Shown: piece after piece, positions 1-7,221 of the stretch | Numbering within the stretch: position 1 is the stretch's first letter | Layout of the letters: each line of letters opens with the position of its first letter | Assembly (NCBI GenBank): GCA_037142475.1 | Contig: JBAXAR010000022.1 | Span: 1-23,866 of the forward strand | Source of the DNA: CAIUMH01 sp037142475 | GTDB taxonomy: Bacteria; Actinomycetota; Acidimicrobiia; Acidimicrobiales; RAAP-2 | Direction: 5' to 3' | Length of the DNA: 23,866 nt | Program-made: the position numbers and the translations under genes | Notes under the pieces: generated by a model | What the model was told of the DNA's origin: nothing | Seen by the model: the letters and a program-made list of their open reading frames with translations, nothing else | Database searches by the model: none

Positions 1-54
1 TTTCTTGGAAGGCGCCCCCAAAGGGTCGACCCTTTGGGGGCGCCTTCCAAGAAA
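1..54. repeat. Perfect 54-bp palindrome with no spacer, at the window edge
   Basis: Bases 1-27 are the exact reverse complement of bases 28-54, meeting at a central GTCGAC. There is no loop and no mismatch. The right arm (28-54) continues the reading frame of the partial Ddl-type gene on the minus strand (codons 59-67). The left arm stays open but gives residues (TLWGRLPR) that do not resemble the expected family sequence. A natural cruciform of this size inside a conserved coding region would be surprising. A fold-back artefact at a contig end is the simplest explanation, but I cannot prove it from this window. Confidence 0.9.
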
Positions 55-227
55 GCACTTGCCTCAAGGGCTGGGTCTACCTCAACGAAGGCCCCTACTT
101 TGGTCCAGTAAATCGCCACCGTTCTTCGCCCCATGGCGAGGAACTCATGGGCTGCCTGGAGCCCTGTCAGGACACTGACATCGTGCTCAGGAGAAGGTCC
201 ACCGAACAGAACCCCAACATCTCCCAC
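1..227 (-). CDS. D-alanine--D-alanine ligase family protein, N-terminal part (truncated by window edge)
   Basis: This 75-codon open stretch starts at a GTG (225-227) and leaves the window at base 1. The N-terminus reads MGDVGVLFGGPSPEHDVSVL, the FGGxSxEHxVS signature of the N-terminal domain of D-Ala-D-Ala ligases, which join two D-alanines for peptidoglycan precursors in the cytoplasm. Further on, AIYWTK and EVDPAL also fit this family. An AAAGGAG ribosome-binding site lies 9 bases before the GTG, and an in-frame TGA just upstream fixes the start. The gene lies 47 bases downstream of the Mur ligase on the same strand, which supports a shared operon. The ATP-grasp core is outside the window, so a D-Ala-D-Lac or other dipeptide ligase cannot be excluded. 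Residues after about 67 come from the left arm of the palindrome and may not be genuine. Confidence 0.82.
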   Translation of the reverse strand, partial: MGDVGVLFGGPSPEHDVSVLTGLQAAHEFLAMGRRTVAIYWTKVGAFVEVDPALEASAFLEGAPKGSTLWGRLPR

Positions 228-274
228 GCGACATCACTCCTTTGTTCCTCGTCGAGCGTCTGCTCGGGAATGCT

Positions 275-1813
275 CTAAGGGTAGTTGTCGGGGAGGTCGT
301 TCTCGTAGAGGACAGCGTCACCCTGTCGGAGCGAGGCTCGAACCCAGTCGACGGCCTTGTCCCGAGTCGCCTGCTCGATGACCACGAGACCGCTCACCCC
401 AGTAAGTCCTCGCATGAGGCTGGCTCTATTCGTACGCCCCACGACGATCACCACATCAGCGACCATTGCCGCTCGCCGAGCGAACTCCTCGTTTTCGATG
501 GCCTGTCGAGCGCCCATCTCGATCATTCCCGGGGTCACGACCACCCGGCGCCCCGTGACCTCGATCCCCCGGAGGGCTGCAAGCGCTACCGATGCCCCTG
601 CCGGATTGGAGTTGAAGGTGTCATCGATGATCACGACGCCACTCGGTGCATGGACCACACCGAGACGATTTTCAACATTCGACAGTGACCCCACGCGAGC
701 CACCGCCGAATCCTGGTTGACTCCCAGTTCGAGAGCCACTGCGAGGGCGCACGCCACATTGGTCGGTTGCACACCAATGAGGGCCGGACATGCCCCCACC
801 TTGACGCCCTTGATTTCGATCGCCCAGCCGGTGGCCTCGGCGGTAATGACCACATCCGCGTCTCGGCGCACCGAGGCGACGCGGACCACCTTCTTGCCTT
901 CAAGCGCAAGTCGTTCGGCGAGCCCGCTGAGTCTCTCGTCATCGATGTTCACCACGACGCACGCCGCAGAAGCAGCGATCTCAGCCTTGGCCGCTACCGT
1001 CGTATCAAGGCTCCCAAAGCGTTCAAGGTGAACAGGGCCGATCGCAGTCAGCACGGCGATGGTCGGGGGGCACCACGAACACATTTCGGCGATTTCGCCC
1101 GGGCCATAGGTGCCCATCTCAGCGATGAACACCTGCGTTCCATCAGCCAGGTGTTCATTGATCGACAGCGCCAGACCCGCTCGGTTATTGAAGGAACGGG
1201 GGCTCGGGACCACGGCGCGGTCGGGACCGATCAATCCCACAAGGTGGTTTTTCGTCGATGTCTTGCCAAACGACCCGGTGATCCCGACGACTATCGGCGC
1301 AATCCGAATGAGGCGAAGTGATGCCTGATCGACAAACCGTCGAGATGCTTTGCGCTCAAGGGGGTCGAGGATCGCCAGTGCCAGATCAATGATGAGACAG
1401 GAGCCCAGCGCGATCAGCGCCGCCATCTCGGGTCCGTAGCCAAGAGCTGACCCGATCGTCACCACAATTCCCGCCACACCAGCCGCGACGACTCCAACCG
1501 TCTTCAGCCGTCGCGTCCACGCCAGCGCTGACGTCCTCCCGCGGATGCTGAGGCCGAATGGTGCCACGATGCAGCAGACCCCCGTGATCAACGCCGCAGG
1601 CCTGAACCAGAACGACCCAACAAGGCCGACTCCGGCTGCCAAAGCGACGACGACGTTGACCGGCGACGAGCGCCACCATCGCCCAGCGAATCGCGTCGCT
1701 GATCCCGCCAGATAGTGCTCTCGCTGGGCCACTCGGAGCCACCGCAGACCGCCTGTTGCCGTCGCAGCGATACAGCAGATCAAGGCTGCGGCAGAGAGCA
1801 CCCGCGTCATCAT
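275..1813 (-). CDS. Membrane-anchored Mur ligase (MurF-like)
   Basis: This 512-residue protein has two parts. Residues 1 to about 150 hold roughly five hydrophobic segments (near 5-22, 53-70, 73-89, 104-124 and 130-149), so it should sit in the cytoplasmic membrane. The rest is a Mur ligase: P-loop GITGSFGKTSTKN (177-189), EMGTYGPGEIAEM (232-244), IGPVHLERFGS (258-268), K276 at the position of the usual carbamylated lysine, DDTFNSNP (397-404), and the C-terminus ENDLPDNYP. Mur ligases use ATP to join an amino acid or dipeptide to a carboxylate. A MurF adds D-Ala-D-Ala to the UDP-MurNAc-tripeptide. The usual soluble N-terminal substrate-binding domain of MurF appears to be replaced by the membrane domain, so the acceptor may be lipid-linked or different. 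Start ATG (1811-1813) overlaps the hydrolase stop as ATGA, and a ddl-type gene follows. The MurF-like class is clear but the exact substrate is not. Confidence 0.85.
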   Translation of the reverse strand: MMTRVLSAAALICCIAATATGGLRWLRVAQREHYLAGSATRFAGRWWRSSPVNVVVALAAGVGLVGSFWFRPAALITGVCCIVAPFGLSIRGRTSALAWTRRLKTVGVVAAGVAGIVVTIGSALGYGPEMAALIALGSCLIIDLALAILDPLERKASRRFVDQASLRLIRIAPIVVGITGSFGKTSTKNHLVGLIGPDRAVVPSPRSFNNRAGLALSINEHLADGTQVFIAEMGTYGPGEIAEMCSWCPPTIAVLTAIGPVHLERFGSLDTTVAAKAEIAASAACVVVNIDDERLSGLAERLALEGKKVVRVASVRRDADVVITAEATGWAIEIKGVKVGACPALIGVQPTNVACALAVALELGVNQDSAVARVGSLSNVENRLGVVHAPSGVVIIDDTFNSNPAGASVALAALRGIEVTGRRVVVTPGMIEMGARQAIENEEFARRAAMVADVVIVVGRTNRASLMRGLTGVSGLVVIEQATRDKAVDWVRASLRQGDAVLYENDLPDNYP

Positions 1814-2577
1814 GCGAGCTCCATGATCGCTGCTCGGATTGCGGTCGGAGCCTGCGTCGGCACCAGGTGGCCGACACCATCAAGGAGGACCAGCCGCACC
1901 GCACCGCGCTCCTCAGCCGGATGTCCCGAACCGATCAGATCTCGAGCGGCCTTAGCGATCTCGACGGGAACGTCCTGATCGAGCAGGCCCCACACGAGGG
2001 TCACTGGGCAGCGCAGCATGGCGAGTTCCTCGGCGAACGACTCATTGACCACGGTCACCAGGGTGTCGCGCATCACGCCATGAGCTGCCGCATAATCAGC
2101 GGATCCCCGCTTCTGGCGGATCTGCTCCATCCGTGCGTCAGAGACAATCCGTGCCCGATGGGCCACTCTCACGAGGCGGTACCCAAGTGACGGCTTGGTC
2201 GGTGAAGCCCGACGAAGGACGGGGGCTCCGACGAGCACGATGCCCGCGACGGCCTCAGGACGCAGTGAGGCAAGCATGACCGCCACCCTGCCTCCGTGGG
2301 AGTGCCCGACCACGATCACCCGCTCCGCCATGTCGTCAAGAACTCCAAGGAGCGAAGCCGCGTAGTCGCTCGATCCGAACGGCTTGGTGGGAGGTGGCGT
2401 GGCGCCGAATCCAGGGAGGTCGACTGCGATGGCCGAGATTTCTGGTGCATCAGCCGGCCGAAGGGTGGCTTCGAAGTCCTTGTGTGATCGTCCCCATCCA
2501 TGAAGCGCGAGCACGGCGTAGGGGGCCTCGCCGAACTTTTCGCCGAAGATCGACCCCCCAGCGAACGAACTCAGCAT
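1810..2577 (-). CDS. Alpha/beta hydrolase, first gene of the Mur ligase/Ddl operon
   Basis: The protein is 255 residues from the ATG at 2577. It has the alpha/beta-hydrolase fold pattern: ALHGWGRS (oxyanion region, 24-31), nucleophile elbow GHSHGG with Ser93, an acid candidate in LLDQDVP, and a C-terminal catalytic His in GVGHLVP. Its substrate is unknown. Hydrolases of this kind next to Mur and Ddl genes could act on cell-wall peptides or esters, but that is inference. The frame stays open to a TTG at 2619. I prefer the ATG because it begins just before the conserved fold and the added residues look unlike a hydrolase. Its stop overlaps the Mur ligase start (ATGA), which suggests translational coupling. 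No signal peptide is seen, so it should be cytoplasmic. Confidence 0.85.
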   Translation of the reverse strand: MLSSFAGGSIFGEKFGEAPYAVLALHGWGRSHKDFEATLRPADAPEISAIAVDLPGFGATPPPTKPFGSSDYAASLLGVLDDMAERVIVVGHSHGGRVAVMLASLRPEAVAGIVLVGAPVLRRASPTKPSLGYRLVRVAHRARIVSDARMEQIRQKRGSADYAAAHGVMRDTLVTVVNESFAEELAMLRCPVTLVWGLLDQDVPVEIAKAARDLIGSGHPAEERGAVRLVLLDGVGHLVPTQAPTAIRAAIMELA

Positions 2578-2583
2578 GATTCC

Positions 2584-2595
2584 CGTGACGTCACG
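2584..2595. other. 12-bp perfect palindrome CGTGACGTCACG before the hydrolase start
   Basis: CGTGACGTCACG reads identically on both strands and lies 7 bases upstream of the preferred ATG of the hydrolase/Mur ligase/Ddl operon. It could be an operator for a dimeric regulator or chance in GC-rich DNA. If the promoter at 2639-2644 is real, the site lies in the 5' leader. Confidence 0.4.
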
Positions 2596-2638
2596 AGAAA
2601 TTGGCGTGAAGCAGAACAAGCAACCATGGTTGAGGATT

Positions 2639-2644
2639 ACCCTA
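2639..2644 (-). promoter_or_regulatory. Candidate -10 box (TAGGGT) for the hydrolase/Mur ligase/Ddl operon
   Basis: TAGGGT on the minus strand matches the TANNNT form that recurs before other genes in this window. It would place the transcript start about 7 bases further on and leave a leader of roughly 55 bases before the ATG at 2577. No convincing -35 element is visible. Confidence 0.35.
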
Positions 2645-2690
2645 CCGATCTGAAGTCCCGGGAGCCCGCGATGGGGTCACCACAGGTGGC

Positions 2691-2696
2691 TACGGT
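2691..2696 (+). promoter_or_regulatory. Leaderless-type -10 box (TACGGT) for the helicase gene
   Basis: TACGGT is followed by exactly 6 bases and then the ATG at 2703. This spacing places the transcript start at or near the A of the start codon, as in leaderless actinobacterial genes. No good -35 box is seen. Confidence 0.5.
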
Positions 2697-2702
2697 GGAC
2701 CC

Positions 2703-4346
2703 ATGCCCGATGGTCCGGCCACCTCCTCGACGTTGGCACTGGATCGCCTGACTTCGGCCCAGCGCGATGCAGTGACCTCACATGACGATCGTCTTGCCGT
2801 CTTCGCCGGAGCGGGTGCCGGTAAGACGAGGGTTCTGACGCTTCGCGTGGCGCGCATGGTCGACGAAGGGGTCGACCCGGCCCACATCCTGGTCGTGACC
2901 TTCTCGCGAAAGGCAGCTCAGGAGCTGAGAACACGCCTGTGGCGCCTCGATGTCGAAGGCGTCCGGTCAGGAACCTTCCACAGGACCGCCCTCGAATTAC
3001 TTGAAGTACATCGTTCCCAGCAGGGACTTGCTCCGCCACAGCTCATCACAGACCGTCGCCGCATGATCGAGCGGCAGCTGTCCAAGAGTCCCGCCACTCG
3101 TCAGACCAACACCGGAATGATCGCCGATACGGAAATCTCGTGGGGAAAGTCATGGGGGCTTAATCCGGTGTCCTATCTCGATGCCGCAGCCCGCAGTCAG
3201 CGCCGACCAGCGCCCGGCATCGACGCCGTCGCCGAGATCTGGAGCGTCTACGAAACTGCGAAACGACGGCAGGGCATGCTCGACTTCGACGACTTGATCA
3301 TCGACGCCACCAAGGCCCTCGAAGATCCTCAGTTTGCCGCCGCTATCCACTGGCGGAGTCGCCACGTGTTGGTTGACGAGTTCCAAGATGTCAACCAGAT
3401 GCAGTGCCGGCTCGTCGAGCGCCTCCTCACCCCATCGACCTCTCTGTTCTGTGTGGGTGACCCAAATCAATCCATCTATGGGTTCAACGGCGCCGATCCC
3501 AACCTGCTCCGCCATCTGGAAGATCGGATCAGTGGCACACGCATCATCACCCTTGACGCCAATCACCGCTCTACTCCCGAGATTGTCGAAGCAGCCACCG
3601 GCGTTCTTCCTCTTGCCGATCAACGGGCCATCTCCACCACGCAGGCTCCGGGAGCCGTGCCAGAGATCCTCGCCTTCGACGACGATCGATCAGAGGCGGC
3701 GTTCACTGCGACCAAGGCTCGTGACCTCCACGGTCCAGGAGGACGCTGGAGGTCTATCGCCATCCTGGCAAGGACCAATGCACAACTGACCATCGTCGCC
3801 GAGGAACTCCAGGCGGCGGGCATCCCCTCAGAACCTCTCGCCCCTGAACTTCGACCTGCCAGCGATCTCGCCGTTGCACCTGACCGCTCGCGCCAGCCAA
3901 TGCCAGCTGCTACCCCGAGCGACGCCGTGGCGCTCGGCACCTTCCATCGAGCCAAGGGGCTCGAGTGGCCCTATGTCATCGTGATCGGAGCGAGCGATGG
4001 TCTCGTCCCCCACGCTGGGGCGACCAGCGATGCAGCTCTCGATGAGGAGCGACGCTTGCTGTACGTGGCGCTCACCCGAGCTGAACGCGATCTGACGGTG
4101 ACCTGGTCGCGACGTCGTGATAGCAGCAGCGGTCAACGAGGCTCCGCTCGGCGACGCTCTCCGTTTCTCGACCCGCTCGAACGTTCGATCAACGCGATGA
4201 AGGCGACAAGGCGACCGACGTCTTCGAAGACGGGCGCCGCCAAAGTCGCCGAGCTCCGCCGTCAGCTCGACGAGGCACGCGCGCAACGGGCTGACGCAGA
4301 CGAGACAACGCAGGCTGGACCTCCTATGACCCTCTTCGAAGGCTGA
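2703..4346 (+). CDS. UvrD/Rep-family (superfamily 1) ATP-dependent DNA helicase, short form
   Basis: The protein has 547 residues with the ordered superfamily 1A helicase motifs: Q motif LTSAQRDAV (16-24), Walker A GAGAGKT (36-42), motif Ia TFSRKAAQEL (66-75), GTFH (90-93), motif II VDEFQD (about 224-229), motif III GDPNQSIYGFNGA (about 253-265), motif IV-type LDANHRST, motif V HRAKGLEWPYV (about 415-425), and motif VI LLYVALTRAERD (about 452-463). Such enzymes unwind DNA 3'-5' in repair and replication restart. At 547 residues it is clearly shorter than the usual 650-750 or more, so subdomain 2B looks reduced. The C-terminus (about 470-547) is a charged tail with a possible short coiled coil (VAELRRQLDEARAQ). 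No HRDC domain is recognisable, unlike actinobacterial UvrD2. It is divergent from the hydrolase operon. The family is certain and the specific role is not. Confidence 0.92.
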   Translation: MPDGPATSSTLALDRLTSAQRDAVTSHDDRLAVFAGAGAGKTRVLTLRVARMVDEGVDPAHILVVTFSRKAAQELRTRLWRLDVEGVRSGTFHRTALELLEVHRSQQGLAPPQLITDRRRMIERQLSKSPATRQTNTGMIADTEISWGKSWGLNPVSYLDAAARSQRRPAPGIDAVAEIWSVYETAKRRQGMLDFDDLIIDATKALEDPQFAAAIHWRSRHVLVDEFQDVNQMQCRLVERLLTPSTSLFCVGDPNQSIYGFNGADPNLLRHLEDRISGTRIITLDANHRSTPEIVEAATGVLPLADQRAISTTQAPGAVPEILAFDDDRSEAAFTATKARDLHGPGGRWRSIAILARTNAQLTIVAEELQAAGIPSEPLAPELRPASDLAVAPDRSRQPMPAATPSDAVALGTFHRAKGLEWPYVIVIGASDGLVPHAGATSDAALDEERRLLYVALTRAERDLTVTWSRRRDSSSGQRGSARRRSPFLDPLERSINAMKATRRPTSSKTGAAKVAELRRQLDEARAQRADADETTQAGPPMTLFEG

Positions 4347-4439
4347 CCCGGGCATGATGATTTCCGTCAGAACCCACTGCGGCGGTCGCCGCCAAGCATT
4401 CGCCGCAACGACCTCGATCGCCTACAAGGAGCAATCTCA

Positions 4440-6005
4440 ATGAATGGAGCACGTTCCCTCCTCACCGCCTTAGTCAATGAGGGTGTTGATGTCTGTTTCT
4501 CGAATCCAGGAACCTCGGAGATGCACTTCGTCGCCGCCCTCGACGACGTTCCCGACATGCGTGGCATCCTGGCCTTGTTCGAAGGCGTCGCGACGGGAGC
4601 GGCTGATGGCTACGGGCGGGTCACTGGTCGACCAGCAAGCGTTCTGCTCCATTTAGGCCCCGGACTCGGCAACGGCCTCGCCAACCTCCACAACGCCCGC
4701 CGAGCCCGCACACCGCTACTGGCCGTCGTGGGTGACCATGCGCTGAGTCACGGTCGCTTCGATGCACCCCTGGCGAGCGACATCACCTCCATCGCCACCA
4801 CGTGCTCTGTGGCGGTGACCACCTCGATGACGTCGAACGATGTCGCAGCGGACGCCGTCGATGCGGTCCGTGCGGCGCAGGGAACCCCATCCGGCGTCTC
4901 GACGCTCATCCTTCCGGCCGACGTCTCTTGGGGCGAATGCTCCGAAGGAGGCCCCTCACGGCCTCGCACGCAATCCTCAGCGCGGACCCCGGCGAGCGAC
5001 GCCACCGTGTCGGCGATCGCCAACAAGATGAGGGCCGCGGCGAAACCGGTCGTCCTCGTTGGCGGACGCGCTGCCCAGGGCGCAGCGCTGACCGCTGCGG
5101 CACGATGCGCCGAAGCAGTCAAGGCGACGTTGATGGTCGAGACCTTCCCTGCGATCACCGATCGCGGGGCTGGGACGCCACAGGTGACACGCCTGAGCTA
5201 CTTCGGCGAGTTCGCCACCGCCCAACTCGAGGGCGTTGACCTGCTGGTGCTCGTCGACGCCGCGTCACCCGCAGCATTTTTCGCGTATCCCGGAGCGTCA
5301 AGCGACTTGGTACCGCCAGGCACCGAGGTCATCAGCCTCACCGATGGGGGCGACCACCAGGGGTCACTTGAGCGCCTCGCCGATGCACTGGGCGCTGCCC
5401 CCCTTCCTCAAGCGATCAACCCCTTGGCCATTGCTGAGCGACCGACCGGGGTCCTGAACGCTTCGTCCTTGGCCGCCGCCGTCGCCGCCACCCTTCCTGA
5501 AGGGACCATCGTCGTCGATGAGTCGAACACCGGAGGAATCCACCTTGCTGGCGCAACCGCAGGAGCGCCGCCCCACCAGTGGATGACCCTCACCGGTGGG
5601 GCCATCGGCTACGGCCTTCCCGCCGCCGTTGGTGCGGCAGTCGGACGCCCCGAGTCTCGAGTGCTGTGTCTCGAATCCGACGGCAGCGCAATGTATACGT
5701 TCCAGGCACTTTGGACGATGGCCCGCGAGGAGCTCGATGTCACCGTCGTCATCCTCTCGAATCGCAGTTACGCCATTTTGAATCTCGAGCTCGCCCGTGT
5801 AGGAGCAGTTGCAGACGGATCACGGGCCGCTGCGATGCTCGAACTCACGAGGCCTGAGATCGGCTTCGTGTCTCTGTCGCACGCGATGGGCGTCCCCGCT
5901 CTTCGGGCCACCACCGCAGAGGAACTCACCGCTGCTCTTGAGGCCAGCTATGCACAAGCTGGCCCGATGCTCATCGAAGCAGTTCTCCCGCCTGGTTTGG
6001 GCTAG
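4440..6005 (+). CDS. Thiamine-diphosphate-dependent enzyme, acetolactate synthase large-subunit-like
   Basis: This 521-residue protein has the three-domain layout of the acetolactate synthase/benzoylformate decarboxylase superfamily. The N-terminal pyrimidine-binding domain holds VCFSNPGTSEMHF (18-30) and Glu48 in FEGVATGAADGYGR, the glutamate that activates the cofactor. A central domain follows (PVVLVGGRAA, near 203-212). The C-terminal TPP/Mg domain has ESDGSAMYTFQALWT (about 411) ending in LSNRSYAIL. SDG stands where classical enzymes have GDG, and NRSYAIL is typical of a subgroup often labelled acetolactate synthase without proof. The reaction should be decarboxylation or carboligation of a 2-oxoacid; the substrate is unknown. 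No small regulatory subunit gene is nearby, which argues against the main branched-chain acetolactate synthase. An AAGGAG site (4426-4431) lies 8 bases before the ATG. The 93 bases upstream show only a small GC-rich hairpin. Confidence 0.87.
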   Translation: MNGARSLLTALVNEGVDVCFSNPGTSEMHFVAALDDVPDMRGILALFEGVATGAADGYGRVTGRPASVLLHLGPGLGNGLANLHNARRARTPLLAVVGDHALSHGRFDAPLASDITSIATTCSVAVTTSMTSNDVAADAVDAVRAAQGTPSGVSTLILPADVSWGECSEGGPSRPRTQSSARTPASDATVSAIANKMRAAAKPVVLVGGRAAQGAALTAAARCAEAVKATLMVETFPAITDRGAGTPQVTRLSYFGEFATAQLEGVDLLVLVDAASPAAFFAYPGASSDLVPPGTEVISLTDGGDHQGSLERLADALGAAPLPQAINPLAIAERPTGVLNASSLAAAVAATLPEGTIVVDESNTGGIHLAGATAGAPPHQWMTLTGGAIGYGLPAAVGAAVGRPESRVLCLESDGSAMYTFQALWTMAREELDVTVVILSNRSYAILNLELARVGAVADGSRAAAMLELTRPEIGFVSLSHAMGVPALRATTAEELTAALEASYAQAGPMLIEAVLPPGLG

Positions 6006-6781
6006 GCAACCTCTCCGTCAAAGTCGATCACGACGGGTGCGTGGTCGGATGGCTTCACGCCTTTTCTCGCCTCGCGATCGACAAAGGCCCCCTTCGCCCG
6101 TGCCGAGAGAGCGGGTGACGTGAGTGCGAGGTCAATGCGCATGCCATGGCCTTTGTGGAAGGACCCGTCTCGGTAGTCCCACCATGAGAAGATCCCGCCA
6201 TCAGGGTGGAACCGTCGGAAGACATCCTCGAAGCCAAGAGTCTCGAGAGCCTGCAGGGCCGTTCGCTCGGGTTGGCTGACATGCGTCATGCCCTCGAGCG
6301 CTGCAGTGTCCCAGACATCGTCATCGGTGGGAGCGATGTTGAAGTCGCCCAACACCGCCACCGGAGCATCGTCTGGCTCTGCTGCCAGGATCACCCGTAA
6401 CCGCTCCAGCCACCGCAGCTTCGCTTGATAGTGCTCCGAATCGAGCGATCGTCCATTCGGCACATAGCAAGACATCACGCGAACACCACCACACGTCGCC
6501 GCGATGATCCGGGCGCCGAGTTCGTCCTCGGTGGTGCCAAAGCCAGCGGTCACGTCGTCAAGACCGACTCGGCTCACGATTGCCACCCCGTTCCATCGAC
6601 CCTCTCCGTGGTGCACCGACTCGTAGCCAGCATTCCGCAGGGCCTCGAATGGGAACTTCGCATCATCCTGCTTGGTCTCCTGGAGGCAGAGCACGTCAGG
6701 GGATTGCGCCAGAAGCCACTCTTCGACCCGCGGGAGTCTGACGGTGAGGGAGTTCACGTTCCACGTGGCAATCCTCATCAT
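6002..6781 (-). CDS. xthA: Exodeoxyribonuclease III (AP endonuclease)
   Basis: The protein is 259 residues, the normal length for the exonuclease III/ExoA family, which cuts DNA at abasic sites and removes 3' blocking groups in base excision repair. Visible motifs are IATWNVNSL (4-12), LQETK with metal-binding Glu35, CYVPNG (Tyr106), GDFNIAP with Asp146 and Asn148, MRIDLAL (Asp217) and SDHAPV with Asp246 and His247. All catalytic positions are present. Two adjacent ATGs (6781 and 6778) are possible starts, and the first overlaps the stop of the dehydratase gene as ATGA, so the two are probably translationally coupled. At the other end its stop codon shares bases with the convergent thiamine-diphosphate enzyme gene. 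Confidence 0.95.
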   Translation of the reverse strand: MMRIATWNVNSLTVRLPRVEEWLLAQSPDVLCLQETKQDDAKFPFEALRNAGYESVHHGEGRWNGVAIVSRVGLDDVTAGFGTTEDELGARIIAATCGGVRVMSCYVPNGRSLDSEHYQAKLRWLERLRVILAAEPDDAPVAVLGDFNIAPTDDDVWDTAALEGMTHVSQPERTALQALETLGFEDVFRRFHPDGGIFSWWDYRDGSFHKGHGMRIDLALTSPALSARAKGAFVDREARKGVKPSDHAPVVIDFDGEVA

Positions 6782-7203
6782 GACTCCGGGGCATCGACGA
6801 TCACGAAGAGGAGCTGCGCTTCACAGGCCACTGACTCTCCAACCATCGCTCGTCCCGTCCCTTTCCCGGCGCGGGCCGAGAGTTGCGTCACGACAAGTTC
6901 CAAATCCAATGTGTCTCCCGGACTCACCTGTCGACGGAAGCGCGCCCGCTCGATACCCCCAAAGAGGGGAAGTCGTCCCGCGTAGCGAGGGTCGCTCAGG
7001 ACGGCTGCGGCACCCACTTGGGCCAGGGATTCAACCATGAGCACTCCTGGGAGAGTCGGCCGACCGGGGAAATGTCCAGGAAAGAACCATTCATCGCCAG
7101 TGAGGGTCCATCTGCCTCTCGCACTCTTGCCAGGCGTGATTTCATCGATTTCGTCGACAAGGAGAAACGGTGCTCGGTGAGGAAGGAGCGAGGCGGGGTC
7201 CAT
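6778..7203 (-). CDS. FabZ-like 3-hydroxyacyl-ACP dehydratase (hot-dog fold)
   Basis: This 141-residue single hot-dog protein begins LLPHRAPFLLVDEI, as in FabZ. It carries the catalytic histidine in PGHFPGRPTLPG (His44) and the catalytic glutamate in VLMVESLAQ (Glu58). FabZ removes water from 3-hydroxyacyl-ACP in type II fatty acid synthesis in the cytoplasm. Length and motifs fit FabZ well, but no other fab gene is next to it, so it could be a paralogue acting on another acyl chain. It sits between the NYN/IF2N/S1 gene (18-base gap) and xthA (ATGA overlap) on the same strand. Confidence 0.88.
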   Translation of the reverse strand: MDPASLLPHRAPFLLVDEIDEITPGKSARGRWTLTGDEWFFPGHFPGRPTLPGVLMVESLAQVGAAAVLSDPRYAGRLPLFGGIERARFRRQVSPGDTLDLELVVTQLSARAGKGTGRAMVGESVACEAQLLFVIVDAPES

Positions 7204-7221
7204 GGCGCGCCGAATCCCTTC

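Noticed and set aside
1..54. Reading the edge palindrome as an intrinsic terminator
   Set aside because: It has no T-run and lies inside the coding frame of the Ddl-type gene rather than after a stop codon.
357..1031. A 224-codon plus-strand frame opposite the Mur ligase
   Set aside because: The opposite strand carries the full set of Mur ligase motifs; this frame has low-complexity Thr/Arg/Ser content.
4390..4402. Small GC-rich hairpin before the thiamine-diphosphate enzyme gene
   Set aside because: It is short, lacks a T-run and is of a kind expected by chance at this base composition.
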